Below are positions 1 to 7,738 of a stretch of DNA of 33,787 nt, piece after piece; position 1 is the first letter of the stretch, and every line of letters starts with the position of its first letter. A program made the translations under genes and the position numbers. The DNA is from SIG78 sp045585955. GTDB taxonomy: Bacteria; Verrucomicrobiota; Lentisphaeria; Victivallales; Victivallaceae. The DNA lies in assembly GCA_045585955.1 (NCBI GenBank), contig JAZMZK010000024.1:1-33787 (forward strand), written 5' to 3'. The notes below the pieces were generated by a model. That model searched no databases. It was not told the DNA's origin and saw only the letters and a program-made list of their open reading frames with translations.

Positions 1-117
1 GAGGAGGGGGAAAAGACCTTTTGAGGAAAGGTCCTTTTCCCCCTCCTCAAACTCCACCCCCTTTTTCCAAACCTTTTCCAGGCATTTATCTATTTCCTCT
101 GCAAATAGATAAATGCC
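1..117. repeat. Two-hairpin repeat element, copy A
   Basis: Two consecutive stem-loops are joined by a pyrimidine-rich linker. Hairpin 1 (1-48) has arms starting GAGGAGGGGG and ending CCCCCTCCTC with one bulge. Hairpin 2 is a perfect 15-bp stem (81-95 with 103-117) and a 7-nt loop. The same architecture recurs at 33494-33611, with almost the same hairpin 1 and linker but an unrelated hairpin 2. It recurs again at 26111-26194, with a different hairpin 1 but the same hairpin 2 stem core (AGGCATTTATCT). The element may end transcription of a gene to the left of the window. Its recurrence suggests a dispersed REP-like family. Copy A may extend left of the window. Confidence 0.75.
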
Positions 118-144
118 ATTCAAGTTTTAAAAAAGTTCCAATAC

Positions 145-167
145 AAAAGTTGATCATATAACTTTTT
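145..167 (+). terminator. Small stem-loop followed by T-run
   Basis: A 7-bp stem (AAAAGTT at 145-151 with AACTTTT from 160) and an 8-nt loop run into a short T-run. It could be a weak intrinsic terminator for transcription entering from the left. The stem is AT-only, so support is modest. Confidence 0.3.
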
Positions 168-271
168 ATCGACCTACCCGTATTGGGAACAGAGCCTTTA
201 TTAAAAATAGCCCGGCAGAGAGTATTTGTCAAATTTTTGTATAAAAAAGAGTGTTTCAGGAAGTTGAAATA

Positions 272-299
272 TTGCAAAAGGAGCGTTTAGAACTATATT
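272..299 (+). promoter_or_regulatory. Putative sigma-70-type promoter of the redox operon
   Basis: TTGCAA (272-277) and TATATT (294-299) are separated by 16 bp. The predicted transcript would begin near 306. That is upstream of the ATG at 355 but downstream of an in-frame ATG at 301, so the promoter also supports 355 as the real start codon. Confidence 0.45.
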
Positions 300-354
300 A
301 ATGGCATTACCTTTAAACAAATTCTGCATTACATGTTATATGAGGAGCGTTTTT

Positions 355-807
355 ATGGAAAAAATCCAAGCCTGCCTTGCGGCGATCGCCCCGGAACCTG
401 GTAATCTTATCCGGGGGCTGCAAGCCATCCAAACAAGTGAAGGGTATGTATCTGACGAAGCGATCAAAGCTGCGGCAGAATACTTTAAGGTCGCCCCGGT
501 GGAAATCGAAGGCGTTTTGAGTTTTTACGCCCAGTTCAAAAGAGTCAAGCCGGGCAGATTCACCGTTGCGGTCTGCGATGGTACGGCATGTCATATCAAA
601 GGTTCGCCGCTGATCATGGAGTGGTTGAGCGATGCTTTGAAGATCCGCCCCGGCGAAACCGATGCCGAAGGCAATTTTACTATCGAAAAAGTTTCCTGCC
701 TGGGCTGTTGCAGTCTGGCGCCGGTAATGGCAGTAAACGGCACAGTTTACGGTAAACTTGACCGCAAAAAGGTCATCCGCATCCTCAAGGAGTATCAGAA
801 CAAATGA
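355..807 (+). CDS. NuoE/HydC-like [2Fe-2S] thioredoxin-fold subunit of an NADH-dependent bifurcating complex
   Basis: The product has 150 residues, the usual size for the NuoE/HydC/HndA family. It carries the family's four cysteine ligands for one [2Fe-2S] cluster: C74 and C79, then C115 and C119 in a SCLGCC motif. The N-terminal third is the helical part with the FYAQF signature. It is cytoplasmic and normally docks on the NuoF-like subunit, which the next gene encodes; that gene overlaps this stop codon (ATGA). The start at 355 is chosen because a GAGG ribosome site lies about 10 bp upstream. The alternative ATG at 301 has no well-spaced site and precedes the predicted transcription start. 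In hydrogenases this subunit sits with HydA, but no hydrogenase is present here, which favours a transhydrogenase role (inference). Confidence 0.9.
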   Translation: MEKIQACLAAIAPEPGNLIRGLQAIQTSEGYVSDEAIKAAAEYFKVAPVEIEGVLSFYAQFKRVKPGRFTVAVCDGTACHIKGSPLIMEWLSDALKIRPGETDAEGNFTIEKVSCLGCCSLAPVMAVNGTVYGKLDRKKVIRILKEYQNK

Positions 808-2519
808 TCAACGAAAATATTGCAGAGATCCGGCTGGGTACTGCCAGCTGCGGTATAGCCTCCGGTGCTGGAGCAGTGTTGGAAAAAATGCAGTCTATGG
901 CAGGTGATTTTGCCATTACCGAAGTGGGCTGCGTAGGCTGCTGCTACGCCGAACCCCTTGCCGAAGTCATCACTAAAGACGGTAAATCCATCTTTTACGG
1001 CAATCTGACTGCCGATGAAAAATGTCTTGCCAATATCTTTGCTTTAAGCGAAGAAGGCAGATTCACCGAACCCGAAGCCCGCCGCACCAAAACCCTGCCC
1101 AAAGTGCTGAAACTTGCCGGACGCATCAATCCCGTAAGCATCGAAGCATATAAAGCGGTGGGCGGTTACGAAGCTCTTGCCAAAGCTCAAACTATGACAC
1201 CCGAAGCCATCGTCAACGCCATCAAAGCCTCCGGCGTGCGTGGTCGCGGGGGCGGCGGTTTTCCAACCGGCATGAAGTGGGGATTTCTGGCAGCCAAAGA
1301 TTCGGCAGAAAAAATCATCATCTGCAACGCCGACGAAGGCGACCCCGGTGCATTTATGGACCGCTCGCTGATGGAAAGCGTACCCCATCAGGTTTTGGAA
1401 GGCATGCTTATAGCCGCAGCAGCCACCGGAGCCACCAAGCTCTTTATCTATTGCCGTGCCGAATACCCCATGGCGATCAAAAATCTCAAGATCGCTATTG
1501 AACAGATCAAAGCCAACCAACTCAACATCGTTCACGGCAGAGAGTTGGAAATCATCATCAAAGAGGGTGCCGGAGCTTTTGTCTGCGGCGAAGAAACCGC
1601 CCTTATCGCCTCGCTGGAAGGCAAACGCGGTACTCCCCGCTTCCGCCCGCCCTTCCCCACCGACAGCGGCTACCATGAATTGCCCACTATGATCAACAAT
1701 GTGGAAACTTTCGGCAATGTGCCTTGCATTATCGCCGAAGGTGCCGAAGCCTACGCTTCCATCGGTACTGATAACAGCAAAGGTACCAAGATCTTTGCTC
1801 TGGCAGGGGACTTGAAATACCCCGGTCTGGTGGAAGTACCCATGGGTATAACTTTGCGGGAAATCGTTTTTGAAATCGGCGGAGCTGACCCGGAACATGT
1901 CAAAGCCGTGCAGACCGGCGGACCTTCCGGCGGCTGTATCCCCGTAGAACTCTTTGATACACCCGTAGATTACGATTCACTCCGCAGTCTGGGTGCCATT
2001 ATGGGTTCCGGCGGTATGATCGTTATCGGCAAAAACCGCTGTATGGTGGAAACCGCCCGCTACTTTCTGGACTTTACCCGCCGGGAATCCTGCGGCAAAT
2101 GCACCTTCTGCCGGGTGGGTACTACCCGCATGTTTGAAACTTTGGAACGCATCACCCGTGGCGAAGGTACTTTGGAAGATATTGATTTTCTGGAAACGCT
2201 GGGCAATCAGGTGCGCAAAGGCTCCCTCTGCGGCTTGGGTCAGACTGCCCCCAACCCGGTGCTGGCTACATTGCGGTATTTCAAAAATGAATACCTTGAC
2301 CATGTGGAAAAACACACCTGCACAGCGTTGGAATGTAACGCTCTCGTCAAGGTCAAGCTGGATCAGAGCAAGTGCGTAAAATGCAAACTCTGTATCAAAA
2401 CCTGCCCCACCGGGGCGATCGGCGACGATTTTGTTATTGATCCGGCTAAATGCACCCGCTGCAACAGCTGTATAGAGATCTGCCCGAAAAAGGCGATCAG
2501 CCGCTATCCCAACGAGTAA
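804..2519 (+). CDS. HydB/NuoF-like flavin- and NADH-binding subunit with extra Fe-S domains
   Basis: The product has 571 residues and the HydB layout. Residues 1-85 form a thioredoxin-like [2Fe-2S] domain (C16, C43, C46/C47). The NuoF core follows, with the glycine-rich FMN/NADH motif GVRGRGGGGFPTG at 144-156. A [4Fe-4S] site uses C430, C433, C436 and C476. A C-terminal two-cluster ferredoxin domain uses C524/527/530/534 and C550/553/556/560. In HydABC, Hnd and Stn complexes this subunit holds the FMN that oxidises or reduces NAD(H), and where bifurcation occurs it is the site of electron splitting. It is translationally coupled to the NuoE-like gene by a 4-bp overlap, and the third subunit begins 20 bp downstream. 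It is cytoplasmic, as no membrane segment is seen. NADH use is known for the family; bifurcation here is inferred. Confidence 0.92.
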   Translation: MINENIAEIRLGTASCGIASGAGAVLEKMQSMAGDFAITEVGCVGCCYAEPLAEVITKDGKSIFYGNLTADEKCLANIFALSEEGRFTEPEARRTKTLPKVLKLAGRINPVSIEAYKAVGGYEALAKAQTMTPEAIVNAIKASGVRGRGGGGFPTGMKWGFLAAKDSAEKIIICNADEGDPGAFMDRSLMESVPHQVLEGMLIAAAATGATKLFIYCRAEYPMAIKNLKIAIEQIKANQLNIVHGRELEIIIKEGAGAFVCGEETALIASLEGKRGTPRFRPPFPTDSGYHELPTMINNVETFGNVPCIIAEGAEAYASIGTDNSKGTKIFALAGDLKYPGLVEVPMGITLREIVFEIGGADPEHVKAVQTGGPSGGCIPVELFDTPVDYDSLRSLGAIMGSGGMIVIGKNRCMVETARYFLDFTRRESCGKCTFCRVGTTRMFETLERITRGEGTLEDIDFLETLGNQVRKGSLCGLGQTAPNPVLATLRYFKNEYLDHVEKHTCTALECNALVKVKLDQSKCVKCKLCIKTCPTGAIGDDFVIDPAKCTRCNSCIEICPKKAISRYPNE

Positions 2520-2539
2520 AATGTTTAGAGGTTTATAAA

Positions 2540-4597
2540 ATGAGCAATTCTGCTGAAAATACTTTTGAATTCATCCTTGACGGCAAGACCGTTCAAGCCA
2601 AAGTGGGCGAAACCGTTCTGGAAGTTGCCCGCCGGGAAGGTATAACCATACCCAGTTTGTGCTTTAACGGCAAAGTATCCCACACCACCAGCTGTTTTGT
2701 CTGCGTGGTCAAAGATTGCAAGACCGGTAAATTCCTGCCCTCCTGTGCCGCCCGTCCGGCACCGGGTCAGGAAATCGACGCTTCCGGAGAAGAGGTCAAA
2801 TCCATGCGTAAGACAGCTCTGGAGCTGCTTTTGAGCGAACACTCCGGCGACTGCGAAGCACCTTGCACCATGGCTTGCCCCGCCCACGCCGCCGTAGAAG
2901 AATATGTGCGTGCCGGTAAAGAAGGCAACTGGCTGGAAGCGTTGAAAATCATCAAAGAACGCATTCCGCTGCCCATGAGTATCGGTCGGGTCTGCCCCCG
3001 GTTCTGCGAAAAAGAGTGCCGCAAAAACATTTATGGCAAAGCGGTATCCATCAACGACTTCAAGCGTTACGCTGCGGATTTGTATTATCGGGAATATGTG
3101 GAAACGCTGCCGCCGGAAACCGGCAAAAAAGTTGCCATCGTCGGAGCAGGCCCCGCCGGTTTGAGTGCGGCATACTTCCTCCGCAGAATGGGTGTGGCGG
3201 TCAAAGTCTTTGACCAGATGCCCGAAGCTGGTGGCATGATCCGTTACGGTATACCCGAATACCGCCTGCCCAAGCGTGATGTACTGGATGTGGAATTGGC
3301 ACACTTCAAAAAGCTGGGTGTGGAATTTGAATTCAACGCCAAACTGGGTGAAAATCTGGATATCGAAACTCTGAAAAAAGAATTTGATGCCGTAGGTATT
3401 GCCGTGGGCTGCTGGAAATCTTCCGGCATCCGCTGCGAAGGCGAAGAGCTTGCCACTGCGGGGATCGACTTTTTGCGGGAGAATATCCTCAAAGATTGCA
3501 AAGCAGCCAACCCCGGCAAGACCATCGTTATCGGCGGCGGTAATACCGCCATGGACTGCGTGCGGACAGCGGTGCGGCTGGGTGCAGAAGAGGTGAGCTG
3601 TTTCTACCGCCGTACCGAAAACGAAATGCCAGCAGAAAAAATCGAGATCCACGAAGCCAAAGAAGAAGGCGTAAACTTTGAATTTCTGGTTGCGCCGGTC
3701 AAACTGCGTAAAGAAAACGGCAAACTGGTGCTGACCTGCCAGCGTATGGTTTTGGGCGAACCCGATGCTTCCGGCCGCCGCCGTCCGGTGCCGCAAGCGG
3801 GCAGCGAATTCGATACCATTGCCGATACCGTTATCGCCGCCGTGGGGCAGAGTACGATCATGCCCGCCGGGATCAAGGTCAATAAATACGGTTACGCCGA
3901 AGTTTCCGCCGGTAATCTGGTGGAAGATAATGTATTCAGTGCCGGGGATTGCGTTTCCGGAGCTGCAACCGTGGTGGAAGCGGTCGCCGGAGGCAGGATC
4001 ATGGCTTTGGGTATGCAGGCAATGTTTGAAGGCAAACCCTACACCGAAGAATACAAGATCAATGTATCCCGTGGTGCATGGCGCAGCATGAGCACAGACG
4101 ATGTGGTCAAAATCAGCGACAGCGTTTCCGATTCTGAACGGGCCCAACTGCCGTTGATAAGTTTGGAAGAACGCAAAACCACTTTCAAAGAAGTGGCTGG
4201 CACCATGAGTGCCGAAGCACTGCAAGCCGAAGGCAAACGCTGCATTGAGTGCTCCTGTACCGACAAGCACGATTGCCGCCTGAAAAAGAGTGCCGAACTT
4301 TGCGGCGCCTGCCCCACTGCGATCTGCGGAGCCAAAAATGCCAAACGCATCGACACCCGTCACCCGGAAATCTTGCAGGATACCGGCAAATGTATCAAGT
4401 GCGGTATTTGCGTAAAGACTTGTAAAGAGATCATCGGCAAAACCTTGTTGAGTGCCCAGAACCGGGGTTTCCTGACCACTATCGGGACAGCGTTCAACGC
4501 CGGACTGCCCACCAGCTGTGCCGAATGCGGAGCATGTATAAACGCCTGCCCCACCGGAGCACTGGATTGGAAAGACAAAAACCGCCGTAAACAATAA
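2540..4597 (+). CDS. Fusion of NuoG-type 2Fe-2S domain, GltD/NfnB-like FAD-NAD(P) oxidoreductase and 4Fe-4S ferredoxin domain (Stn-type transhydrogenase subunit)
   Basis: The product has 685 residues. The N-terminal 2Fe-2S domain uses C41, C52, C55 and C69. A GltD-type N-terminal cluster region follows (C105, C109, C113, C152, C156, C160). The FAD-binding Rossmann motif GAGPAG lies at 202-207, and a second nucleotide fold shows GGGNTAMDC. Near the C-terminus are two [4Fe-4S] motifs (C618/621/624/628 and C660/663/666/670), which resemble the NuoG/HydA cluster segment but with no H-cluster domain after them. The start at 2540 has an AGAGG site 8 bp upstream; an in-frame ATG at 2450 lies inside the previous gene and would add an implausible extension. 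A NuoE/NuoF pair with a GltD-like subunit matches the Sporomusa-type Nfn (Stn) transhydrogenase, which couples NADPH, NADH and ferredoxin. The alternative is a formate-dehydrogenase-associated or other diaphorase subunit. Confidence 0.8.
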   Translation: MSNSAENTFEFILDGKTVQAKVGETVLEVARREGITIPSLCFNGKVSHTTSCFVCVVKDCKTGKFLPSCAARPAPGQEIDASGEEVKSMRKTALELLLSEHSGDCEAPCTMACPAHAAVEEYVRAGKEGNWLEALKIIKERIPLPMSIGRVCPRFCEKECRKNIYGKAVSINDFKRYAADLYYREYVETLPPETGKKVAIVGAGPAGLSAAYFLRRMGVAVKVFDQMPEAGGMIRYGIPEYRLPKRDVLDVELAHFKKLGVEFEFNAKLGENLDIETLKKEFDAVGIAVGCWKSSGIRCEGEELATAGIDFLRENILKDCKAANPGKTIVIGGGNTAMDCVRTAVRLGAEEVSCFYRRTENEMPAEKIEIHEAKEEGVNFEFLVAPVKLRKENGKLVLTCQRMVLGEPDASGRRRPVPQAGSEFDTIADTVIAAVGQSTIMPAGIKVNKYGYAEVSAGNLVEDNVFSAGDCVSGAATVVEAVAGGRIMALGMQAMFEGKPYTEEYKINVSRGAWRSMSTDDVVKISDSVSDSERAQLPLISLEERKTTFKEVAGTMSAEALQAEGKRCIECSCTDKHDCRLKKSAELCGACPTAICGAKNAKRIDTRHPEILQDTGKCIKCGICVKTCKEIIGKTLLSAQNRGFLTTIGTAFNAGLPTSCAECGACINACPTGALDWKDKNRRKQ

Positions 4598-4892
4598 AAA
4601 GTTGCAGTAAAAATATGTTGCGGAGGGTGTTGCAAAACTGTTGACATTGTTCGCCAACAGCAACAAGCCCGGTCAGGGCCGCGAGCGGATGTGAGAGTAG
4701 TTTGCAGGATAAATTCCTGCAAACCCGAGGCGGCATGCTGCGAGGTCGAACGGAGTCGAGCGAAGCCATCCGGCGTTTGAGGACGATTTTGCAACAAGTT
4801 GCAAAATCGCTCTAAGGGGGCGTAGCCCCCGCCGTTAATAAAAAATCGTGAAGAACTACGCTGGATATAGCAGGGCAATGAGCAAAGGGGAT

Positions 4893-4921
4893 CCAAGGGG
4901 AGAATGCTAATCTCCCCTTGG
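4893..4921. repeat. Perfect 11-bp stem-loop
   Basis: CCAAGGGGAGA (4893-4903) pairs with TCTCCCCTTGG (4911-4921) around a 7-nt loop. No T-run follows on either strand, so it is not a standard intrinsic terminator. The next structure (4925-4967) begins four bases later. Confidence 0.7.
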
Positions 4922-5205
4922 GATGTGCGGCAGATACAATATTGCTGCCGGTAAAAGTATGCCGCACAACACTCTCCTTTTTATATTGCTCAAAGATTCG
5001 GTTTGAGCAAAAAGCTGAATGCAGTGATCATAGAAGCTTTTTAGCCGATTACAGCTTGTTGTATTATGATTTTAAGCTTAAATAATAATGATACAGGGGT
5101 GTTGCCAAAAAATTAGTTTTGCAACAGCCCCCGCTTTATTCTGCCATAGCTGCAAATCAACAGCAGTTGCGGGACGAACGCCTGTATGCTTGCCAGATAG
5201 GATAA

Positions 5206-5390
5206 GGGGGATTGGGAAGGATTGGGAAGGATTGGGAGCTATTGGGAGCTATTGGGGGATTTATCCATTTGACGCTCCAAATCGCCCGGCAAATTGTCTG
5301 CCAATACGCCACATACTGTGGCGGCAGAAAAATTCCCAAAATCTCCCAAGCCTTCCCAAATCTTCCCAAAATTCTCAAAAATCCCAAGCT
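5206..5390. repeat. Inverted arrays of 10-bp units (G-rich left arm, C-rich right arm)
   Basis: The left arm holds exact decamers ATTGGGAAGG (5211 and 5221) and ATTGGGAGCT (5231 and 5241), followed by ATTGGGGG, with a further G5 run at 5206. The right arm (5331-5390) holds five or six degenerate decamers of the form TTCCCAAA at the same 10-bp spacing. The unit types run in mirror order, so the arms could pair. Between them lies a 7-bp perfect hairpin, CGCCACA tac TGTGGCG (5307-5323). The regular GGG runs with 7-nt spacers also fit a G-quadruplex pattern. No protein function is proposed. Confidence 0.75.
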
Positions 5391-5509
5391 GCCATCTATA
5401 ATACTGCCTGCCTACTACACCACAAAGCAGCGGAAACAGGCGAGTGCGGCAATAGCTGGCCGATGGGTTAGGACTTTGCTTACAGCAATTTTTCCGCTTT
5501 ATTGCGGTT

Positions 5510-5812
5510 TTACCTGGCGGGCTTTTTGTAGTAGAGGACTATTTCGCCCTCTTTGCAAAGGCGGTAGTTTTCTCTGGCGATGCGCTCTATTGCAGCAGGA
5601 GAGCTCTCCAACGCAGATACTTCTTTCTGCAACATATCACGCTCGGCACGCACCCGGTCTGCAACAACCCGGGTACTTTCGTAAAACTCTTTCTGGCGCT
5701 CATATTGCAATCTTGCCGGATAAATCACAGCAGCACTGCCAGCCAGCAGCAAGATAAAACCCACTACGCCCAGCAGTGTCCATATTCCGGGAATTGTCTG
5801 ATTATTCGCCAT
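5510..5812 (-). CDS. ftsB: FtsB/DivIC-family septum formation initiator
   Basis: The product has 100 residues, typical for FtsB/DivIC. A short cytoplasmic N-terminus leads into one membrane helix at about 11-31. A coiled coil follows (about 35-72), then the family's C-terminal signature with RIARENYRL. It is a bitopic inner-membrane protein that in known systems links FtsL and FtsQ (DivIB) in the divisome and helps activate septal peptidoglycan synthesis. A GGAG ribosome site precedes the ATG. It is last in the frr-glycosyltransferase-ftsB order and has its own near-consensus promoter in the 79-bp gap upstream. Single-TM coiled-coil proteins of this kind are divergent, so the DivIC versus FtsB distinction is not certain. 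Confidence 0.85.
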   Translation of the reverse strand: MANNQTIPGIWTLLGVVGFILLLAGSAAVIYPARLQYERQKEFYESTRVVADRVRAERDMLQKEVSALESSPAAIERIARENYRLCKEGEIVLYYKKPAR

Positions 5813-5845
5813 ATAAACTCCAATTTCAACTGTTTCTATAACCTT

Positions 5846-5874
5846 ATAATAACACCGAAGATGTGATCTGTCAA
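5846..5874 (-). promoter_or_regulatory. Near-consensus promoter of ftsB
   Basis: Read on the minus strand, TTGACA (5869-5874) and TATTAT (5846-5851) are separated by exactly 17 bp. The promoter sits in the gap between the glycosyltransferase stop and the ftsB start and points at ftsB, about 34 bp before its ATG. Confidence 0.7.
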
Positions 5875-5891
5875 GTTTTAAGCCGTTTTTT

Positions 5892-7718
5892 TTATCGGGT
5901 GAGCCGCATTACCAGTTCACCATCCAGCACTTTTCCATCCATACTGCTTGCCTGATAATTGCGTTGAGTGTCGGCTATAAAAAAGGCTTCAGCTCCATTA
6001 TACAATATATTTATAACTACATTACCATCTTCCAAACCATTATCCAGCTGCACAGTGACTTTTCTGAACTCTGGCGATTTGAATTCAACGGCAATGGTTT
6101 TGCCGTTCACTGCCACGATCAGGTTCCCGGGGCGTTGGCTCTGTACGGAAAACTCCACTTCGCTTTTACCGGAAAGAACCTTTTCCACTGCCGGAAACTT
6201 TACTTGCAATGTCTGCAACTTTTTGACTTCAAGGGGAATCCATCCGCCGAAAGTCATAGGGCCGTGATAAAACTGCACTTGCCGCTTATCCGGCAAAAGC
6301 AAGGTGGTGCCTTGCGGTCTTACCACACTTAAAACAGCTTTTTCGCAACATTTCCGGTAAAATTCATAAGCACCGAATACCAGAAAAATGCTCAATGCCA
6401 GAGCAAGCACACCGTAAATCTTGATAAATTTCCAATCCTCTTTACGGGAACGGCGGATGATTTCGCCGACGAACAAGCCGCCGAAAATCGCCAATTCCGG
6501 CAGCACCGGTGCCCGAAAGCGGGAGAGATTGTAAAATGCCGCCGTTGCCCCCCAATAGAATATTACAGTTATATACAAAGGCCAATAGGGAGCTTTACGC
6601 AGCTTTTTCAGCAAGAGCAGCATCCCCGCCAGCCCCAGCGTAAGCAAAATCCCCGGCGGAATGGTCAATTTAAGTATTTTTGAAGCAGTCCCCTCCCCTG
6701 CCAGCGATACATTGTTGGGTATTTCCCGGCTGTCCCAGAACAAAAGCAGTTTACGGGAAGTCAGTTCCAGATAAGCTGCGGGCTCTTCGGCAAGGTAGTT
6801 CAAGATCTTTTTCCAGACCGGATTTGTTTCGCAATCGCTCATCCAGATATGGTAAGCTTGAGGGTATTCCATAGGTCCGGCAGGCAATCCCGGTTCCCGC
6901 CCGCCGGGAGGTGCTTCAGGGGTGTTGCCCAAAGCCAAAACCGCATCAGCAGCAGTGGAGGGGCCGCACAAACGCCCCAGTTTTATGGAGTTGTAAATAA
7001 TAAAAGGCGACTCCGCGATCAGAAAAACACCACCGCACAAAAGCAAGCTCAAAACGGCTTTCTTCAAGTTAAAGCGTTGGTAATAAGCTATAAAAAGAGC
7101 TATACAAAGGGGGACAAACAAAAGTATGATATTGCCCCGGGTAAGATTGCCGATCGCCGCAAAAAGTGCAAATCCAACACAATGGCGGTATTTGCCGCTT
7201 TGAAACGCCCGGATGGCAAAGTAACTCATCACCGCCAGATTGAAGGTTTGCAAAGTGGCGATCTGATGAAAAGGTGTGTAAAAAATCAGTACGGTGCAAA
7301 GCGCAGTTAAATAAGCTGCCACAGTTCCGGCAAGTTTGCCGCCTAATCTTGCAGTGCTCAATCCGGCGGTCATAGCGGTAACGGCTCCCAACAGAGCTTG
7401 GATAAAAACTACACCCCAGACCGAAGCCCCCGAAAGCCAGCGGCAAAGTGGCAGAAATACCGAGTAATAAAATGGTTGATAATAGAATGGCCCGCTGAAT
7501 ACCCCGGTGGCAACTTCTTCAGCCAAAACCATGTAAGTCCGCAAATCAGTAGCTTGCGGGGGCGAAAAGATGCTGTAAGCAAATCCGCTGTGGCTGATTT
7601 CCCAAGCTGCGATCAACCGCCACAGCAGCGTCAGCAATCCGGCTCCCCACAAAACAAAATACCAAGACCGCCGGGAGCTGGCAGACTTTCTTTCCACAAC
7701 CGGCGGTCTTTTTTTCAT
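5892..7718 (-). CDS. Polytopic GT-C-like membrane glycosyltransferase (PMT/ArnT-like)
   Basis: The product has 608 residues with about ten hydrophobic segments spread from residue 20 to about 455, then a soluble tail of about 150 residues predicted to be beta-rich. The first extracytoplasmic loop (about 40-90) carries an Asp (in the TDLRTYM stretch) followed by FYYQPFYYSVFLPL. This resembles the catalytic loop of lipid-phosphate-sugar-dependent GT-C enzymes such as the PMT, ArnT and DUF2029-like families. Such enzymes move a sugar from a polyprenyl phosphate donor to protein, lipid A or a surface glycan outside the membrane. The substrate cannot be read from the sequence. It begins 20 bp after frr with an AGAGG site and is probably co-transcribed with it. 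The family-level call is fairly safe; the specific role is not. Confidence 0.7.
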   Translation of the reverse strand: MKKRPPVVERKSASSRRSWYFVLWGAGLLTLLWRLIAAWEISHSGFAYSIFSPPQATDLRTYMVLAEEVATGVFSGPFYYQPFYYSVFLPLCRWLSGASVWGVVFIQALLGAVTAMTAGLSTARLGGKLAGTVAAYLTALCTVLIFYTPFHQIATLQTFNLAVMSYFAIRAFQSGKYRHCVGFALFAAIGNLTRGNIILLFVPLCIALFIAYYQRFNLKKAVLSLLLCGGVFLIAESPFIIYNSIKLGRLCGPSTAADAVLALGNTPEAPPGGREPGLPAGPMEYPQAYHIWMSDCETNPVWKKILNYLAEEPAAYLELTSRKLLLFWDSREIPNNVSLAGEGTASKILKLTIPPGILLTLGLAGMLLLLKKLRKAPYWPLYITVIFYWGATAAFYNLSRFRAPVLPELAIFGGLFVGEIIRRSRKEDWKFIKIYGVLALALSIFLVFGAYEFYRKCCEKAVLSVVRPQGTTLLLPDKRQVQFYHGPMTFGGWIPLEVKKLQTLQVKFPAVEKVLSGKSEVEFSVQSQRPGNLIVAVNGKTIAVEFKSPEFRKVTVQLDNGLEDGNVVINILYNGAEAFFIADTQRNYQASSMDGKVLDGELVMRLTR

Positions 7719-7738
7719 AGAAAAGTACCTCTGAACCG

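Larger units (their letters stand above)
4598..5509. other. Gene-free 0.9 kb convergent intergenic region rich in stem-loops
   Basis: No credible coding sequence is seen between the end of the redox operon (+) and the end of ftsB (-). The stretch instead contains perfect or near-perfect inverted repeats at 4700-4724 (10-bp stem), 4784-4809 (DNA palindrome), 4816-4830 (GGGGGC gta GCCCCC), 4893-4921 (11-bp stem), 4925-4967 (two alternative pairings), 4986-5010 (9-bp stem), 5096-5131, and the decamer arrays at 5206-5390. The motif GGGTGTTGC followed by A-runs appears near 4626 and again near 5098. Neither operon shows a classic U-tract terminator here. The region may hold a structured RNA or remains of mobile elements. 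Confidence 0.6.

Noticed and set aside
301..354. ATG at 301 as the start of the NuoE-like gene
   Set aside because: It would add 18 residues unlike the family, has a ribosome site 16 bp away, and lies before the predicted transcription start.
355..4597. FeFe hydrogenase (HydABC or Hnd) operon
   Set aside because: The H-cluster domain with its L1-L3 cysteine motifs is missing; the third gene instead has a GltD-like FAD-NAD(P) module.
355..4597. Complex I (nuo) fragment
   Set aside because: No membrane subunits or NuoB/C/D/I are present, and the NuoF-like protein has the extra N- and C-terminal Fe-S domains of soluble bifurcating enzymes.
2525..4666. A 713-codon open frame on the minus strand across the whole GltD-like fusion gene
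   Set aside because: It is antisense to a gene with many conserved motifs, lacks a ribosome site, and its translation has no family pattern. Long antisense frames are common opposite genes with biased third codon positions; the same applies to 9255-10412 (-), 12207-13364 (-), 1044-1898 (-) and 30520-31677 (+).
4360..4896. Minus-strand open frames through the stem-loop cluster
   Set aside because: They translate palindromic DNA, overlap the end of the redox operon and show no family signature.
5206..5390. CRISPR array
   Set aside because: Units are 10 bp and contiguous, with no spacers of 25-40 bp and no cas gene in the window.
5088..5757. Plus-strand open frames across the decamer arrays and the 3' half of ftsB
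   Set aside because: They translate repeat DNA or run antisense to ftsB, have low-complexity products and no ribosome site.
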